Notes: generated from the sequence alone by a model not told the origin. Shown: positions 9,801 to 19,439, counted from the first letter of the stretch. The stretch: DNA of 23,587 nt from Rhizaria sp. SCN 62-66 (GCA_001724265.1 MEDY01000427.1:1-23587), one strand, 5' to 3'. Numbers and translations: made by a program.

Positions 9801-12800
9801 CCGCCGACACGAGTCCCTGGCTCGAGAACTTGCACCGCGCACGCCGCAAATCGCGGACAAAGCACTTGGACAGGAAGTACTCGCTCAGGGGCTGCACGCA
9901 TCTAAGTAGCTGCAGCGCGGAGGCTAAGTAGCACGTGTTGCCGTGGTTGATGATACCAGTCAAAGGTGCGCGGCTTAAGATCGCAACATTGCCAGAGCTA
10001 CTCGCGGTGCTCAGACCCGTGTTCGCAGCCTTGGCCCCAGTCTTCGCGCTCGCATTAGCCTTGGCATCGGCGCCGATATTCGCGCTCGTGATCGCGTTTG
10101 CGGTGTTGTTGTTTGCGAGAGGGACTGTTTTGAGCACGGCTTGGCGCAACGCCGCGAGCTGCGACCGCGTTAGGGGCCGGGACGGAGCGGTGACTGTCGC
10201 GGGCACCAGCATCGAGCCACTTACCGGGTCCCAGAGGTACTTAGACTGTGGCGACAGGGACGACGACGACGAGGACGACGACGAGCCGTCTAAGGGGCAC
10301 TTAGACTCCGCCTCTTGCTCGTGACTATTGGGGGCCACGAGAGGGAGAAACGTGCGAGCAGCGTCGGCGACATAAGTTAAGCCGCCCACCGCAACCATGC
10401 GCGTCTCAGCAGCAGACCCTGACCCCGCCTCAGCCTCAGCAGCCGCAGTCGTGGCATTTGGATCGTAGTTAAGGTTGAGGTTCACCTTGGGGACTGTGTT
10501 CGTGTTGTTGTGCGTGTGTGCCAGAGTGTGCGACGGCAGCTGGTAACGCGTGGTGCTCACAGTCTTCGTCGTCGTTGTGGTCGTGAGCGTGGTCGTCGTC
10601 GTGCGCCGCTTGGTGACGCTGTGAGTACCCGCGACTGCGCCAGTACCTGTGACAGCGTCAGTAGTGTGATTGGAACCGGTGACACTCGTGGCGCCGTTGC
10701 TGCTGGTAGCAGGGACAGCGCCGCTTGCCTCGGCTGCGACAGAACCCTTGTTGTCAGTCCTGGTCTCAGGTTGAACGGTCTTAGCATCAGCGTTACTGCT
10801 AGCAATCGCCGCCGCAGCTGCGGTCGCGGTAGCATCAGTCGGAGCAGTGGCATCACAATGAGCGTTGGTGTTCATGTTGGCCTTCGCAGCGACGCAGTTG
10901 CCGTCGTCGCCGTCATCATCCAACGCAGGCGCACTTGCATCCTCGTTGTTGGCATTATTATTATTGTTGTTCTTAGCACCTTTAGACTCGTCCTCGAGCT
11001 CGAAGTACTCTGTGTGATAGCCGATGTCAGTGACTTCAACGCGGCTGCTCACTGTCACTTGCTCGTGAGTGCTCACGGTCACTTTGCCCTTCGAACTACT
11101 CACATTCGCACTCGCACTAGAGCTAGAGCTCGAGCTGTGCGAGTTGGTATCGTTGTAGGGGCAATAAAGCAACGGCACCGTGGGGATAGATCCTGTGAGA
11201 GCAATTGCACGCGTCTGCGCAGTCGCTGAAGCTGCAGAAACTGGAGAGGCTGCGGCGGACGCGGATACTGAGACGGGAGAGGTTGTTGTTGTTGTTGTTG
11301 TTGTTGCTGTTTTAGCCTTAGTAGCAGAAGCTGAAAGAGGAGAGGGCTTGACTGTAGGCACTGGTAAGGGTCCGGCTAAGGGCAAGCGGGAAGGTAAGTC
11401 GCCAGTGACAGTGCCTTGCTCGTGAGGGGCACTGAGGTTGTGCGCGTAGGTGCTTAGACTCGCGAGATCGGACTCGACTGTCGCATCAACAACGGCAGCA
11501 CCAGAGTTGTTGTTAGCTGGAGCGCACGTGCTATTGTTGTTGTTGTTGAGGGATTTGCTCACAGTCACGGTGTAAATCCCGGGCGTGGCCTGTGCTGGCA
11601 GCATCACGAACAACTCAGCGCCCGGCACCGCTGCCGTACTGCGGGAATCAAAGGCAAGCCGCTTGCTCCTTAACGCGGAGTCGCCAGGCTTAGCCTCACC
11701 ACCAGCAGCAGGTTGAACTTCTGCTGCGGCAAGGCACGGCGGCTTAACTTCCTGCTCGTAGGGCGCAGTCGAGACAGCCGTGTAGGCCGTGGCCACGGTG
11801 CTGGCCAAAACACGTGTCTGAGCCTCGATCAACGCAGTCTCAGCTAAACTACGCCTCGAGTTGTCGTCGCCACCCGTCTTCGTTTCAGACTCACTCTTGG
11901 TGGAAGTGGTTGGTGCGCTGGCTTGTGAGTCTGAGGGCTTTTGAGGAGGGGCAAAGGGCACGCGTAAGGGCCTGTAGTAAGGGTGCACGTGCCCCTTAGA
12001 CGGGGTAAGTAGCACGGCCCTCACACTTACATCGTCATCAACAGCAGCATCTACCGTAGCCTCTACGGCGCCCTTAGCCTCAGCTGCACCCTTAGACTCG
12101 GCCGAGCCCTTAGAGTCAGCACGAGGCGTAGTCGTAGATGCGTCCTTCTCACGCAGGAGCCCCTTAGACTCGTTCGTGGCTGCGGGTAAGTACCCCTTAG
12201 GGCTCGCCTGCGAGCACAGCAGCGTGTCAGGAATCGCCGCCGCCGCCGCCGCCGCCGCCGCCCGCTGCTGTTGCTGCAGCAGCTGCTGCTGGTATTGGAA
12301 CTGCTGCGGTTGTGTGACGTTGTTGTACGCGCCCGCAAGACCGATGTAAGTACCAGGCTTATAAGGGCCGCCGGGGGCGCCGTAGCCGTACTTAGGCGGG
12401 GTGTAAGCACCTCCGCCATTGCCATCATCATCGTCGTCCTCGTCCTCACCCTCACCCTCATCATCCTCGTCATCATCCTTCGCGTTGCCGTGGGCGTTGT
12501 TCTTGAAGAACCCGCCGACGCCAGTGCCGACGCCACTCACGCGTACCCGGGTACCCGGGGCCCCAGCCGTGTTACTATGGCCACTGTTAGAGGCGGGGGA
12601 CGGCGCGGCCGTGCTGCCGGCGACGACGACAGGGCTCTGGTTGTGATGGGCGCCCGTACTGCCGCTCACAGCGAGGGCGCGGGCTGCGGAGGTCGTGTTC
12701 TGAAGTTTAGCCGCGCCGCTGCCGCTGCCAGGGCCGCCCTTAGAGGTGTTGTTGTAAGTGCCGGTTGTCGCAGGTGAGAGGAGGTCTAGGTGGTTGCCGT

Positions 12801-13050
12801 TAGCCGCACCCTTACCCTTAGGCTTCGCTACATCGGGGGACTCGAGGGGCGCCTCTAAGTACCTTCCGCCATCACCGTTGGTGCTTCCAGTAGCAGCGCC
12901 AGCGGGTGCGCTCCCGTTCGCAGTGCCAGCGCCAGCAGCGCGTTTTGCGGGAGCAGTCGCGTTGCTTTTGGGGTTAGACTTGGGATTTGGATTGCGGCCG
13001 TTGCCGTTAGGGGGCGAGCCGGGGGCTGGCTTTGACGCACAGGCGCCCAT
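2502..13050 (-). CDS. Giant ubiquitin-specific protease (USP/UBP, peptidase C19)
   Basis: The exons are 13050-4931, 4733-4256 and 4067-2502, giving 3,387 aa to the UAG. USPs are cysteine proteases that remove ubiquitin from proteins. The Cys box (GNTCYLAS, catalytic Cys1040), the QHDAHE box (2135-2140), a zinc ribbon (CxxC at 2306/2309 and 2708/2711), the LQLKRF block and the His box (GGGHYTAS, His2860) are all visible. The fold closes with WFDCND (2871-2876) and AYLLLYRR. The second zinc-ribbon CxxC is created by splicing exon 1 to exon 2, which supports that junction. The start MGACASK is a myristoylation/palmitoylation-type N-terminus. About 1,000 residues precede the catalytic domain, and Asn, Ser, Ala, Asp/Glu and Gly/Tyr-rich insertions swell the domain itself. 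The tail after about residue 2,900 is low complexity. The particular USP orthologue cannot be told. Confidence 0.93.
3825..3867. repeat. (GTT)n microsatellite encoding poly-Asn
   Basis: A pure GTT array. On the minus strand it encodes a run of 14 Asn in the USP C-terminal tail, shortly after the catalytic domain ends. Confidence 0.9.
4068..4255 (-). other. USP intron 2
   Basis: This is a 188-nt AT-rich phase-0 intron with donor GTACGC and acceptor CTCTCAG. It joins the His box (HYTASIK) to the terminal WFDCND block. Confidence 0.92.
4734..4930 (-). other. USP intron 1
   Basis: This is a 197-nt AT-rich intron with donor GTATGT and acceptor ACACAG. It splits the Arg codon before the second zinc-ribbon CxxC; splicing gives ESWRCSQCK, a standard USP sequence. 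Confidence 0.93.
9502..9520. repeat. Short palindromic element, best copy 1
   Basis: GTCTAAG-TACCC-CTTAGAC is a perfect 7-bp inverted repeat around a 5-bp spacer. It lies inside the USP coding exon, where the minus strand reads S-K-G-Y-L-D. It is one of many related copies in the window. Confidence 0.75.
10288..10306. repeat. Short palindromic element, best copy 2
   Basis: GTCTAAG-GGGCA-CTTAGAC has the same perfect 7-bp arms and 5-bp spacer as the copy at 9502-9520. It lies in the USP exon and reads S-K-C-P-L-D on the minus strand. Confidence 0.75.
12233..12262. repeat. (GCC)n microsatellite encoding poly-Ala
   Basis: GCC/GCG triplets encode a run of Ala in the N-terminal region of the USP, directly after a Gln-rich stretch (12263-12310). 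Confidence 0.85.
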
Positions 13051-13880
13051 TCGTCACCAGGAAAGCGGGAAACAGCGCAGACAGAGACGGTGGGCTAGGT
13101 TGCGGGGGAGATACCGTTGCTGGTGTTGCTGTTGTGGGGAGGGCGGTGGCTGTGAAGGACTTTACTGACAATGAAGGGCCTGGCACGGAGCAGACACGCG
13201 CGGCTCTGTTCAGTGCGTAACAGCCGCAAGCGCTCGTTTGAAATAACACACAAAAGCTTTGCGGTAAGTATACCCGGGTGACGATAAGAGAGAAGTGGAG
13301 GAGAAGGTACAAAGAAGATAGAGATGGTTTAGGAAAGTGAGAGAGTGGTTGTGGTTAGAGCGAGTCGTGTCCGCACAAGAACCGGGATATCAGCGCATAT
13401 ATGAAGCGCAACAAGAGTAGTGCAAGGTGTCTAAGACATTGACTTTCGTTTAAAAAGGATTGTACTGCTTTTAGTCGCATGACATGTTGTCGTTAGGCTG
13501 GAGAGAGGCGGGTCGCCTGGGTTGGATGGAGCAAGCTGCTCTGAACCAAAGGTCGTGGTGGTTTGTTCGGCAACAGAATATGCACGACACATCCGTGCAG
13601 CGTGTAAGAGACAGCAGATACGCATATCTACAAGTGCGCGCCCGTGTGAATATAAAATATAAACCCAACCAAGCATCGCTGCAAATCACATATCTACTCT
13701 TTCTGCCAACTTCCGATTCGTTCTGAATGAACCAACCCGACTGGTGGCTGGTTCGTAAAAATATTATAGCTCACGGTCACTTTGCTGCGGTCGAGCTCGG
13801 CGGGCGAGAGTGAGGACGAGAGGGCAAACTTTGAGATGATTTGTCATTGCCTTGTTTGCGTCGAAGCAGTCTCTAGTAGG
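13051..13880. promoter_or_regulatory. Divergent intergenic region, USP and NDUFS8 promoters
   Basis: About 830 bp separate the divergent starts of the USP (-) and NDUFS8 (+). The USP-proximal part is GC-rich and the middle is AT-rich. No open frame here shows convincing codon bias or similarity. The region must hold the 5'UTRs and promoters of both genes. A small imperfect hairpin lies at 13729-13754 (arms GAACCA/TGGTTC). Confidence 0.5.
13650..13662 (+). promoter_or_regulatory. TATA-like sequence upstream of NDUFS8
   Basis: TATAAAATATAAA lies about 230 bp before the NDUFS8 start. It could be a TATA element if the 5'UTR is long; the match is by sequence only. Confidence 0.3.
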
Positions 13881-15099
13881 ATGTTGCGCAACATCAGCAA
13901 GCTTGCTAAGCTTGCACCCAAGGTTGGTGCCCCCGCGAGCGTTCTGGCGCCCCTGGTGAAGCCCGTGACGACGGACGCTGCCCTCATCAAGCGTCGTGAC
14001 AATGTCGTGCCCATTGTCACCAAGATTTACAGTACGTTCCCATTTCTGTCTGCATCCCGCACAATTCTGTTTTATTAGTTTCTATCGCACTCTGCCATAG
14101 CATCGTGTTGCTGTCGCTATACAACCGCCTCTTGGTCTTGTTCTATCCCTCTTTTGACATCCTTCCCAACCAACTCTGCCTCTGGCTCAGCAACCCTAAC
14201 GCCTTCCGCGCGCCCACTCCCGTGCCTTCCCCTATCATTCTCTCATGCTAATTTCGCACCACCACTTTTCCCTCCTTTCTTATCTCCCTCGTCTTATTTT
14301 GGCTCCTCCCTGCTCCTTCGTCTTGTGCTCTATTTCGCCTTTTCCATCTTAGCCCGCCCCCGCCCCGAGTACTGGGAGACGACCACGCTCACGGAGCAGG
14401 TCGAGCGTCACGCCCGCCAGTTCTTCCTGACCGAGATGTTGCGTGGTTTCATGCTCCTCATGGAGAACATCTTCTCCCCCAAGGTCACCCTGAACTACCC
14501 TTACGAGAAGGGTCCCCTCTCGTCCCGCTTCCGCGGTGAGCACGCCCTCCGTCGTTACCCCAGTGGTGAGGAGCGGTGCATCTCGTGCAAGCTCTGCGAG
14601 TCCATCTGCCCCGCGGTCGCCATCGTCATCGAGGCCGAGCCCCGTCTCGACGGCGCGCGTCGCACCACGCGCTACGATATCGATATGACCAAGTGCATCT
14701 ACTGCGGCTTCTGCCAGGTATGTTATTCCCCATCCACTTTCTCCCAGTCAGTCCAAACATTAAATGCTTCGCTTGACGGCATAGATCCACGCTGCATAAT
14801 GTATCACTCCACTTTTAGGTGTAATTGTCAGACTTGTGTTAATAAGTTCAAAATTATTTTGCACCCCTTGATTTTATTGGATATACTCACTTGCTTTTCC
14901 TCGCTATCTCGCCACCCTACTTTGTTTTCTAACACAGGAGGCTTGCCCCGTCGATGCCATCGTCCTCGGCCCCAACTTCGAGTACTCCGTCGAGACGCAC
15001 GAGGAGCTGCTGTACGACAAGGCCAAGCTGCTTGCCAACGGTGACCGTTGGGAGCCTGAGCTGGCGTACAACATCAAGCTTGAGTCCGCTTTCCGGTAA
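13881..15099 (+). CDS. NDUFS8: NADH:ubiquinone oxidoreductase Fe-S subunit 8 (TYKY), complex I
   Basis: The exons are 13881-14031, 14353-14717 and 14938-15099, giving 225 aa, normal for the family. The protein carries clusters N6a and N6b, which pass electrons toward the quinone site in the matrix arm of complex I. Two ferredoxin-type CxxCxxCxxxCP motifs are visible: Cys126/129/132/136 and Cys165/168/171/175. The second is completed by splicing exon 2 to exon 3 (GFCQ joined to EACP). The conserved [10 protein letters not shown] helix and the [22 protein letters not shown] block are present. ATG 13881 is chosen because it starts [14 protein letters not shown], a basic, Ser/Leu-rich mitochondrial targeting sequence. 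The same frame is open farther upstream with other Mets, which would bury this presequence. Identity is very secure. Confidence 0.98.
14032..14352 (+). other. NDUFS8 intron 1
   Basis: A 321-nt intron with donor GTACGT and acceptor ATCTTAG, after a long pyrimidine-rich stretch. It is phase 1, and splicing gives [12 protein letters not shown] at the start of the conserved core. Confidence 0.92.
14718..14937 (+). other. NDUFS8 intron 2
   Basis: A 220-nt phase-0 intron with donor GTATGT and acceptor ACACAG. It interrupts the second Fe-S motif between Gln172 and Glu173. Confidence 0.95.
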
Positions 15100-15116
15100 A
15101 CACTCCAGCCACCGCC

Positions 15117-15146
15117 AAAACAACAATAACAACAACAAACAAGAAC
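15117..15146 (+). repeat. CAA/AAC-rich tract in NDUFS8 3'UTR
   Basis: CAA and TAA-type triplets start 18 bases after the NDUFS8 stop. A very similar tract follows the RagA/Gtr1 stop. Confidence 0.75.
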
Positions 15147-15868
15147 ATAAACACAACAACAAGCACGCAAACCAACATGCATGCACATGTGAGACGATGC
15201 GTTGCTTGCGAAAACACAGCAACAGCGGTGAAACCACCAACAGTGAAGCAAACGCATTCATTGAAGCGTTGCCATCGTTGTTGCTGATGCTGCTGTTGCT
15301 GTGGTGGTCAATGCTGTGAAGTTATAGTAGCCTGGTGTGATGTGCAATGTGTGCGACTGTGAGTGCCTGTGTGTTATTGTCTAGTGTCACAACAACAACA
15401 CACAACACAGTACAGTAGTTTAGAAGTTGTTCCCAGTCACATGCATTCGTTGCCAATCAGCAACACCGTCCAAGATCAAGACGTGTGTTTACCCCCATAA
15501 CCGCTAAGGGCGTAATTATTATTTTGTTTTCCTCCGCACCGACAGCTACTACAACTCTATAGCCACATTGACAACGCTTTTTGCTGTCAATAAGCAATGA
15601 CGATAGCAGCCAAAGACTTTGTTTGAAACACACCAAAACGATAAGAAAAAGTGACATTATTTACACCATAAACGCACAGCTAGCTGGTTTTTTACGCTCG
15701 CTGCTCGTTTTTTACAATACACTAATTAACCTTAAATCTACTAAGTATCACCAGTCCTAGTACTACGTTATAGGCAGTTTAAAGTGACTTGTTTGAATTT
15801 GCTCGAGTTGGCTTGCCTCGCTCGAGCGCGGTGGCAACACCCCCACGATGACTGAAGAGACATTATGT

Positions 15869-16001
15869 TTAAACCTGGGGAAAGCGTGTCGCGTCTGTTG
15901 CGAGAGAGTCACGCTTGCTGGCGAACACCTCGCTGGCCGAGTCGAGCTCCTTGTTGTGGGCGATAAAGTTGACCAGCGCGTACGCCCGACCGCCCGCCAT
16001 T
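15869..16001 (-). other. Possible small exon or relic, minus strand
   Basis: A frame starting MAGGRAYALV and ending RFPQV then TAA gives about 43 residues with GC-rich third positions like the real genes here. The frame is open upstream to about 16,070, where an AG preceded by ATATGC could be a splice acceptor. It overlaps the likely promoter of the plus-strand oxidoreductase, and no upstream exon is evident. It may be a small gene, an exon relic or chance. No family is recognised. Confidence 0.25.
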
Positions 16002-16161
16002 CCACGACTTTCGCCGTCTGTCGCTGCAATGACGTCAAAACGGGGACTGACTTTCAAGCCGCATACGTCTGCATATCAACTGTCAATATCGATTTATTTA
16101 GTCTAAATTGTATTTATGATATATAATATTGATGTCTGGTTAATAATAGTGTCTGAAAAAC

Positions 16162-18094
16162 ATGCTTTGCATCTCTACTGCCCGCCTTCTCGCAGGTCCC
16201 CCCAGCCCGCCGATGCTCCAGTCGCGCCCGCGGCTCCGCGCCTTTTCTCGCGCCCTGCTCGCTATCGAGCGCTCTCTCGTCACATCCGCGACTCCACTCG
16301 ACTGTCCCCCGGGCGCTTGCGGGCTCTACACTCCTTCGCAGCGTCTTTTGTCCCCCAACAAACTCGCGCTGGCGCCGATGACGCGTAACCGCGCAGATCC
16401 CTTGACCGGCGTACCTGACGAGGCCACTGCACAGTACTACGCACAACGCGCCGGGGCCGGGCTGCTTTTCACGGAGAGCATCCAGCCCTCGGCCGAGGGA
16501 CAGGGGTACGCGCGCACGCCGGGGCTGTACACGTCCGAGCATGCGCAAGCTTGGGCAAGGGTGAATGCCGCTGTCGCCACTTCTGCAGCGGCAGCAGCTC
16601 ATGCTAACTATCTCCTCAACAGCAACAACAGTCGCAACGAGACTGATATTTTCTTTACGCAGCAACAAGAGCAAGAGCAGCGTGAGGCTGAGGCTCAAGA
16701 GGAGGCTGCTGCTGCCCCGTCTTTATCCAGCCTCCTTAAATCACTCTCTAGCAACAACAAGAACAACAACAGCAACTTGAACGACGCGACCGCTGCGTCG
16801 TCGAATGCCTCCCATAGTGTTCCCCCGCCTGCGGTGATCGCGCAGCTCATGCACTGTGGCCGCGCGGCCCACAGTCGCAACCGCCCCACGGTCGGCGCGC
16901 CCCCCGTCGCCCCCTCGGCCATCGCGCTGCCGTGCACCGGCCGCGGCGGAGGGATCTGGACCGACGCGGCCGGCCTGCAGCCCTGCGACGCGCCCCGCGC
17001 GCTCGAGACCGGTGAGGTGCCACAAATCGCAGAGGAGTTCTACAACGGTACGGCAGAAGAAGCATGAATACGTAAAGCAAGAAAACGTAGCTTTCTCTAG
17101 CATCTAGTTCAAAAACGTGATTTCTCAACATAACCTTCACTCCAAGGCCCCGATCATTTGTTGGAGGGTTTTAACCCACTTCATGAATCTGTTTTTTTTT
17201 ATATGTCTGTCTTCTTTTGCGCCGATCTATAGCTGCATATCTTGCGGTAACGAAGGCTGGTTTCGCCGGTGTGGAGCTCCATGCGGGCTCTGGCTACCTC
17301 ATCCACCAGTTCTTGTCCATTTCTGCGAACCGTCGCATCGACAAGTACGGCAGTGGGACGCTGCAGGACCGCGTGCGCGTGCCGCTTCAAGTTCTTGAAG
17401 CGATCAAAGCCGCGCTTGATGACGCCTCGAAACTCGCACTCAAGCAACAACAGCAGCAGTTACAGCAGCAGCATCAACAGCAGCAGCAGCAGTTGCAGCT
17501 GCAGGGCGCTAGTACCAGCTCTACTGCCAATAGCTCTGCGTTTATGCCTCACACCAGCACTCTCACCAGCGTTAATAGCACTAGCAGTTCATCTCACAAC
17601 AACTCTCATACTGCGACGGCTTCTGCTGCTGCTGCTGCTGCTGTTGGTGGTAGTTCATTTTCCCGGTCAAAGTTCCTTGTTTCGCTGCGCATTTCCCCCG
17701 GCAACCCGTTTAACGCGATCGACGAAGGCCCCGGGGACGAGCCTGCCCGTCTCTACTCTCTCCTGCTCTCAGAAGCGGCGCGGCTAGGCGTGGACATTGT
17801 CAACACTCACCCCCATGGCAGTTTCCCCATGGCCGCTGTGTGGCGAGAAGCTTTTGCTCTCACGAATCACAACGACCTCAGTAGCCACAGCCACAATCAT
17901 GGCGCGATGGGGACAGGCGGGTTTAAAGTTAAGCCGCCCGCGCTTGTCGTTGCTGGCGGTGTCCGGACGGCGGCGGCTGCCACTGCGCTGCTTAAGCCGT
18001 GGTTGCGCCGTCCTCTGCCTCTGATCAAGCCTGCTTTCGCCCTCAATAGCAAGAGCAATAGCAACGCGGTGAACACGGGTAGAAACGCCGCTCA

Positions 18095-18130
<36 letters not shown>

Positions 18131-18569
18131 GTTTGGTTTGCTGTCACAGGAGACGGCTGATATGGCGGCTGCTGCTGAGGCTGAGGCCGAGGCCTTATAC
18201 CGATTCCACGAAGACTTCAACAGCAACGACTTGATGGCTGAGAGTGTGGCGTTCGATAGCAACGCTGCGAGCTCGTTCTACGGCATGAACAACAACAACC
18301 GTTATAGCAGCGCTAGTGCGAGCGAGCTTGCGCTTGCTGAAGCGTACTGGATGACACAGTCGCTCGCAAGCTGCCCGCAGCCGACACGTGACTTAGCCGG
18401 CATGTGCGATGCTGTGGGCTTTGGACTGCCGTATATCGCCAATCCGGACCTCGGTGAACGGCTGTACCGCGGTTTCCCGCTCGCGGAGGCTGATAGGAAG
18501 ACGTTTTGCTCGGCGGGAAGCAAGGGGTATACTGACTACCCAGTGTACGCTGAGAAGCAACAAAACTAA
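16162..18569 (+). CDS. Old Yellow Enzyme-family FMN oxidoreductase
   Basis: The exons are 16162-17047 and 17233-18569, giving 740 aa against roughly 370-400 for the family. These FMN enzymes use NAD(P)H to reduce activated C=C bonds; the substrate here is unknown. Conserved blocks in order are KLALAPMTRNRAD, LLFTESIQPSAEGQGYARTPG, QLMHCGRAAH (His231), FAGVELHAGSGYLIHQFL (His312, Ser315, Tyr317), NRRIDKYGSG, SLRISPGN, LVVAGGVRT and IANPDLGERL...GYTDYP. Extra length comes from inserts at about 136-217 (Asn/Ser), 365-440 (Gln/Ser), around 520 (His/Ser) and 550-660 (Ala/Ser/Asn). The first 45 residues are Arg/Ser/Leu-rich and could be a mitochondrial presequence. An alternative start is ATG 16213, preceded by a splice-acceptor-like tract. 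Ser315 replaces the usual Asn/His of the substrate-binding pair. Confidence 0.93.
17048..17232 (+). other. Oxidoreductase intron
   Basis: A 185-nt AT-rich phase-1 intron with donor GTACGG and acceptor TCTATAG. Splicing gives EEFYNAAYLAVTKAGFAGVE, matching the usual FAxAAxxAxxAGFDGVE of the family. Confidence 0.95.
17442..17504 (+). repeat. CAG/CAA tract encoding a poly-Gln insert
   Basis: Mixed CAG/CAA codons encode a Gln-rich insert (about residues 365-385) in the oxidoreductase, between two conserved barrel elements. Confidence 0.85.
18097..18130 (+). repeat. (GCT)n microsatellite encoding poly-Ala
   Basis: A pure GCT/TGC array encoding an Ala run within the last large insert of the oxidoreductase. 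A shorter array lies at 17623-17644. Confidence 0.88.
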
Positions 18570-18772
18570 CTGAACGATTACGCGGGAGATACGTCAATGA
18601 TTTGAATTGACGACGCGCGTTTCGTGTATTAATTAGCGCTAAATTATTCATATTTATTCGGATTGTACTCTTATTAACTCTGTCTTTGATACATTCTTGT
18701 TCGTCGACAGTTTAAACTACCATTGATTTGCGATACAAGGCATATTGTTAAACTCGGAGCGCGTGCGTTAGA

Positions 18773-18782
18773 AATAAATAAA
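18773..18782 (+). promoter_or_regulatory. Possible polyadenylation signal
   Basis: Two overlapping AATAAA hexamers lie about 205 nt after the oxidoreductase stop. The match is by sequence only, and whether this lineage uses AATAAA is unknown. Confidence 0.3.
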
Positions 18783-19030
18783 ATGTATGCTTTCAAACAT
18801 CCCTCAGGCCCGTTGTACAAAGAGCAAATATGGCTCAAAAAGTTGGTAATTGTCATAAACTTTAATTATCAAAGCAATGCAAGCCAACAGAAAGCAGCTT
18901 TTAATTGTTTTTACGGTATAAAATAGTGGCAATAGTGGTAGCGCCGTAGTGGTGTTGTGCCAATAGATCTTATTATGAGCGATAGATGCGCCTATACCTG
19001 CGAATATCTGCGCAAATGTGCGTTGTTGAA

Positions 19031-19213
19031 TCAACCGCGGCGGATCTTGTTGATGCCGGCGATATACGGCTTGGACAGATTATCACCATATGCGCCCACC
19101 ACTCCTGTCGCACTCGCGCTCGCGCCAGCGCCAGTGCCGGGGCCGGTGCCAGTGTCGGCTGAGGTTGGTGGGGTTAGGATGACGCCGGGTGGCACTTGCG
19201 CTGTTTGGATATA
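19031..19213 (-). other. Orphan exon-like fragment, minus strand
   Basis: The frame is open from 19213 to TGA 19033-19031. It reads a Pro/Thr segment (QVPPGVILTPPTSAD), then a Gly/Ala/Ser/Thr low-complexity stretch, then GVVGAYGDNLSKPYIAGI and a basic end. Codons are GC3-rich, and low complexity next to an ordered-looking segment is typical of this genome. A CAG at 19203-19201 could be an acceptor. No upstream exon fits in the 230 AT-rich bases before COX19. It may be a last exon, a relic or a small unannotated gene. No family is recognised. Confidence 0.3.
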
Positions 19214-19439
19214 TCACAACGCAAAGAGAACGAGAATAGAGAGTCAGGAAGTGAAATACATGTAGATTTGTCGATTTAATTGAAGAGTGACATATTTAGC
19301 ACTCGAAAAAACAACTATTTTTGTGATGCAATCGGCCCAAAAGGATCAATCTGACGATAAAAACAGCTTCGAAGTTGCTCCAACATGAGAGTAGAGTGAA
19401 AGCAAGACATTGATTGGGGTATACTGCGCTACGTTGATG

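Larger units (their letters stand above)
15100..16161. other. Intergenic region between NDUFS8 and the flavin oxidoreductase
   Basis: The first part is the NDUFS8 3'UTR, with CAA/AAC-rich tracts. The middle (15,400-15,800) is AT-rich without a supported gene. From 15,850 to 16,060 there is a GC-richer patch with a coding-like minus-strand frame, listed separately. The last 100 bases are very AT-rich. Confidence 0.5.
18570..19439. other. Convergent intergenic region
   Basis: AT-rich sequence lies between the 3' ends of the oxidoreductase (+) and COX19 (-). Within it, 19,030-19,215 is a GC-rich island with a coding-like minus-strand frame, listed separately. I see nothing else beyond possible polyadenylation signals. 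Confidence 0.5.

Noticed and set aside
13431-13726. Overlapping short frames in the USP/NDUFS8 spacer
   Set aside because: Frames on both strands are similar in length, without codon bias or family resemblance. The stretch was also looked at for a tRNA, but no cloverleaf fits.
16114-16698. Minus-strand 194-codon frame opposite the oxidoreductase
   Set aside because: It overlaps the conserved N-terminal blocks of the flavin oxidoreductase, which clearly define the coding strand.
18957-19265. Plus-strand open frame of 102 codons
   Set aside because: Its Pro/Ala/Val repeat is the antisense of the better minus-strand Gly/Ala/Ser frame at 19031-19213, and its two ends are AT-rich.
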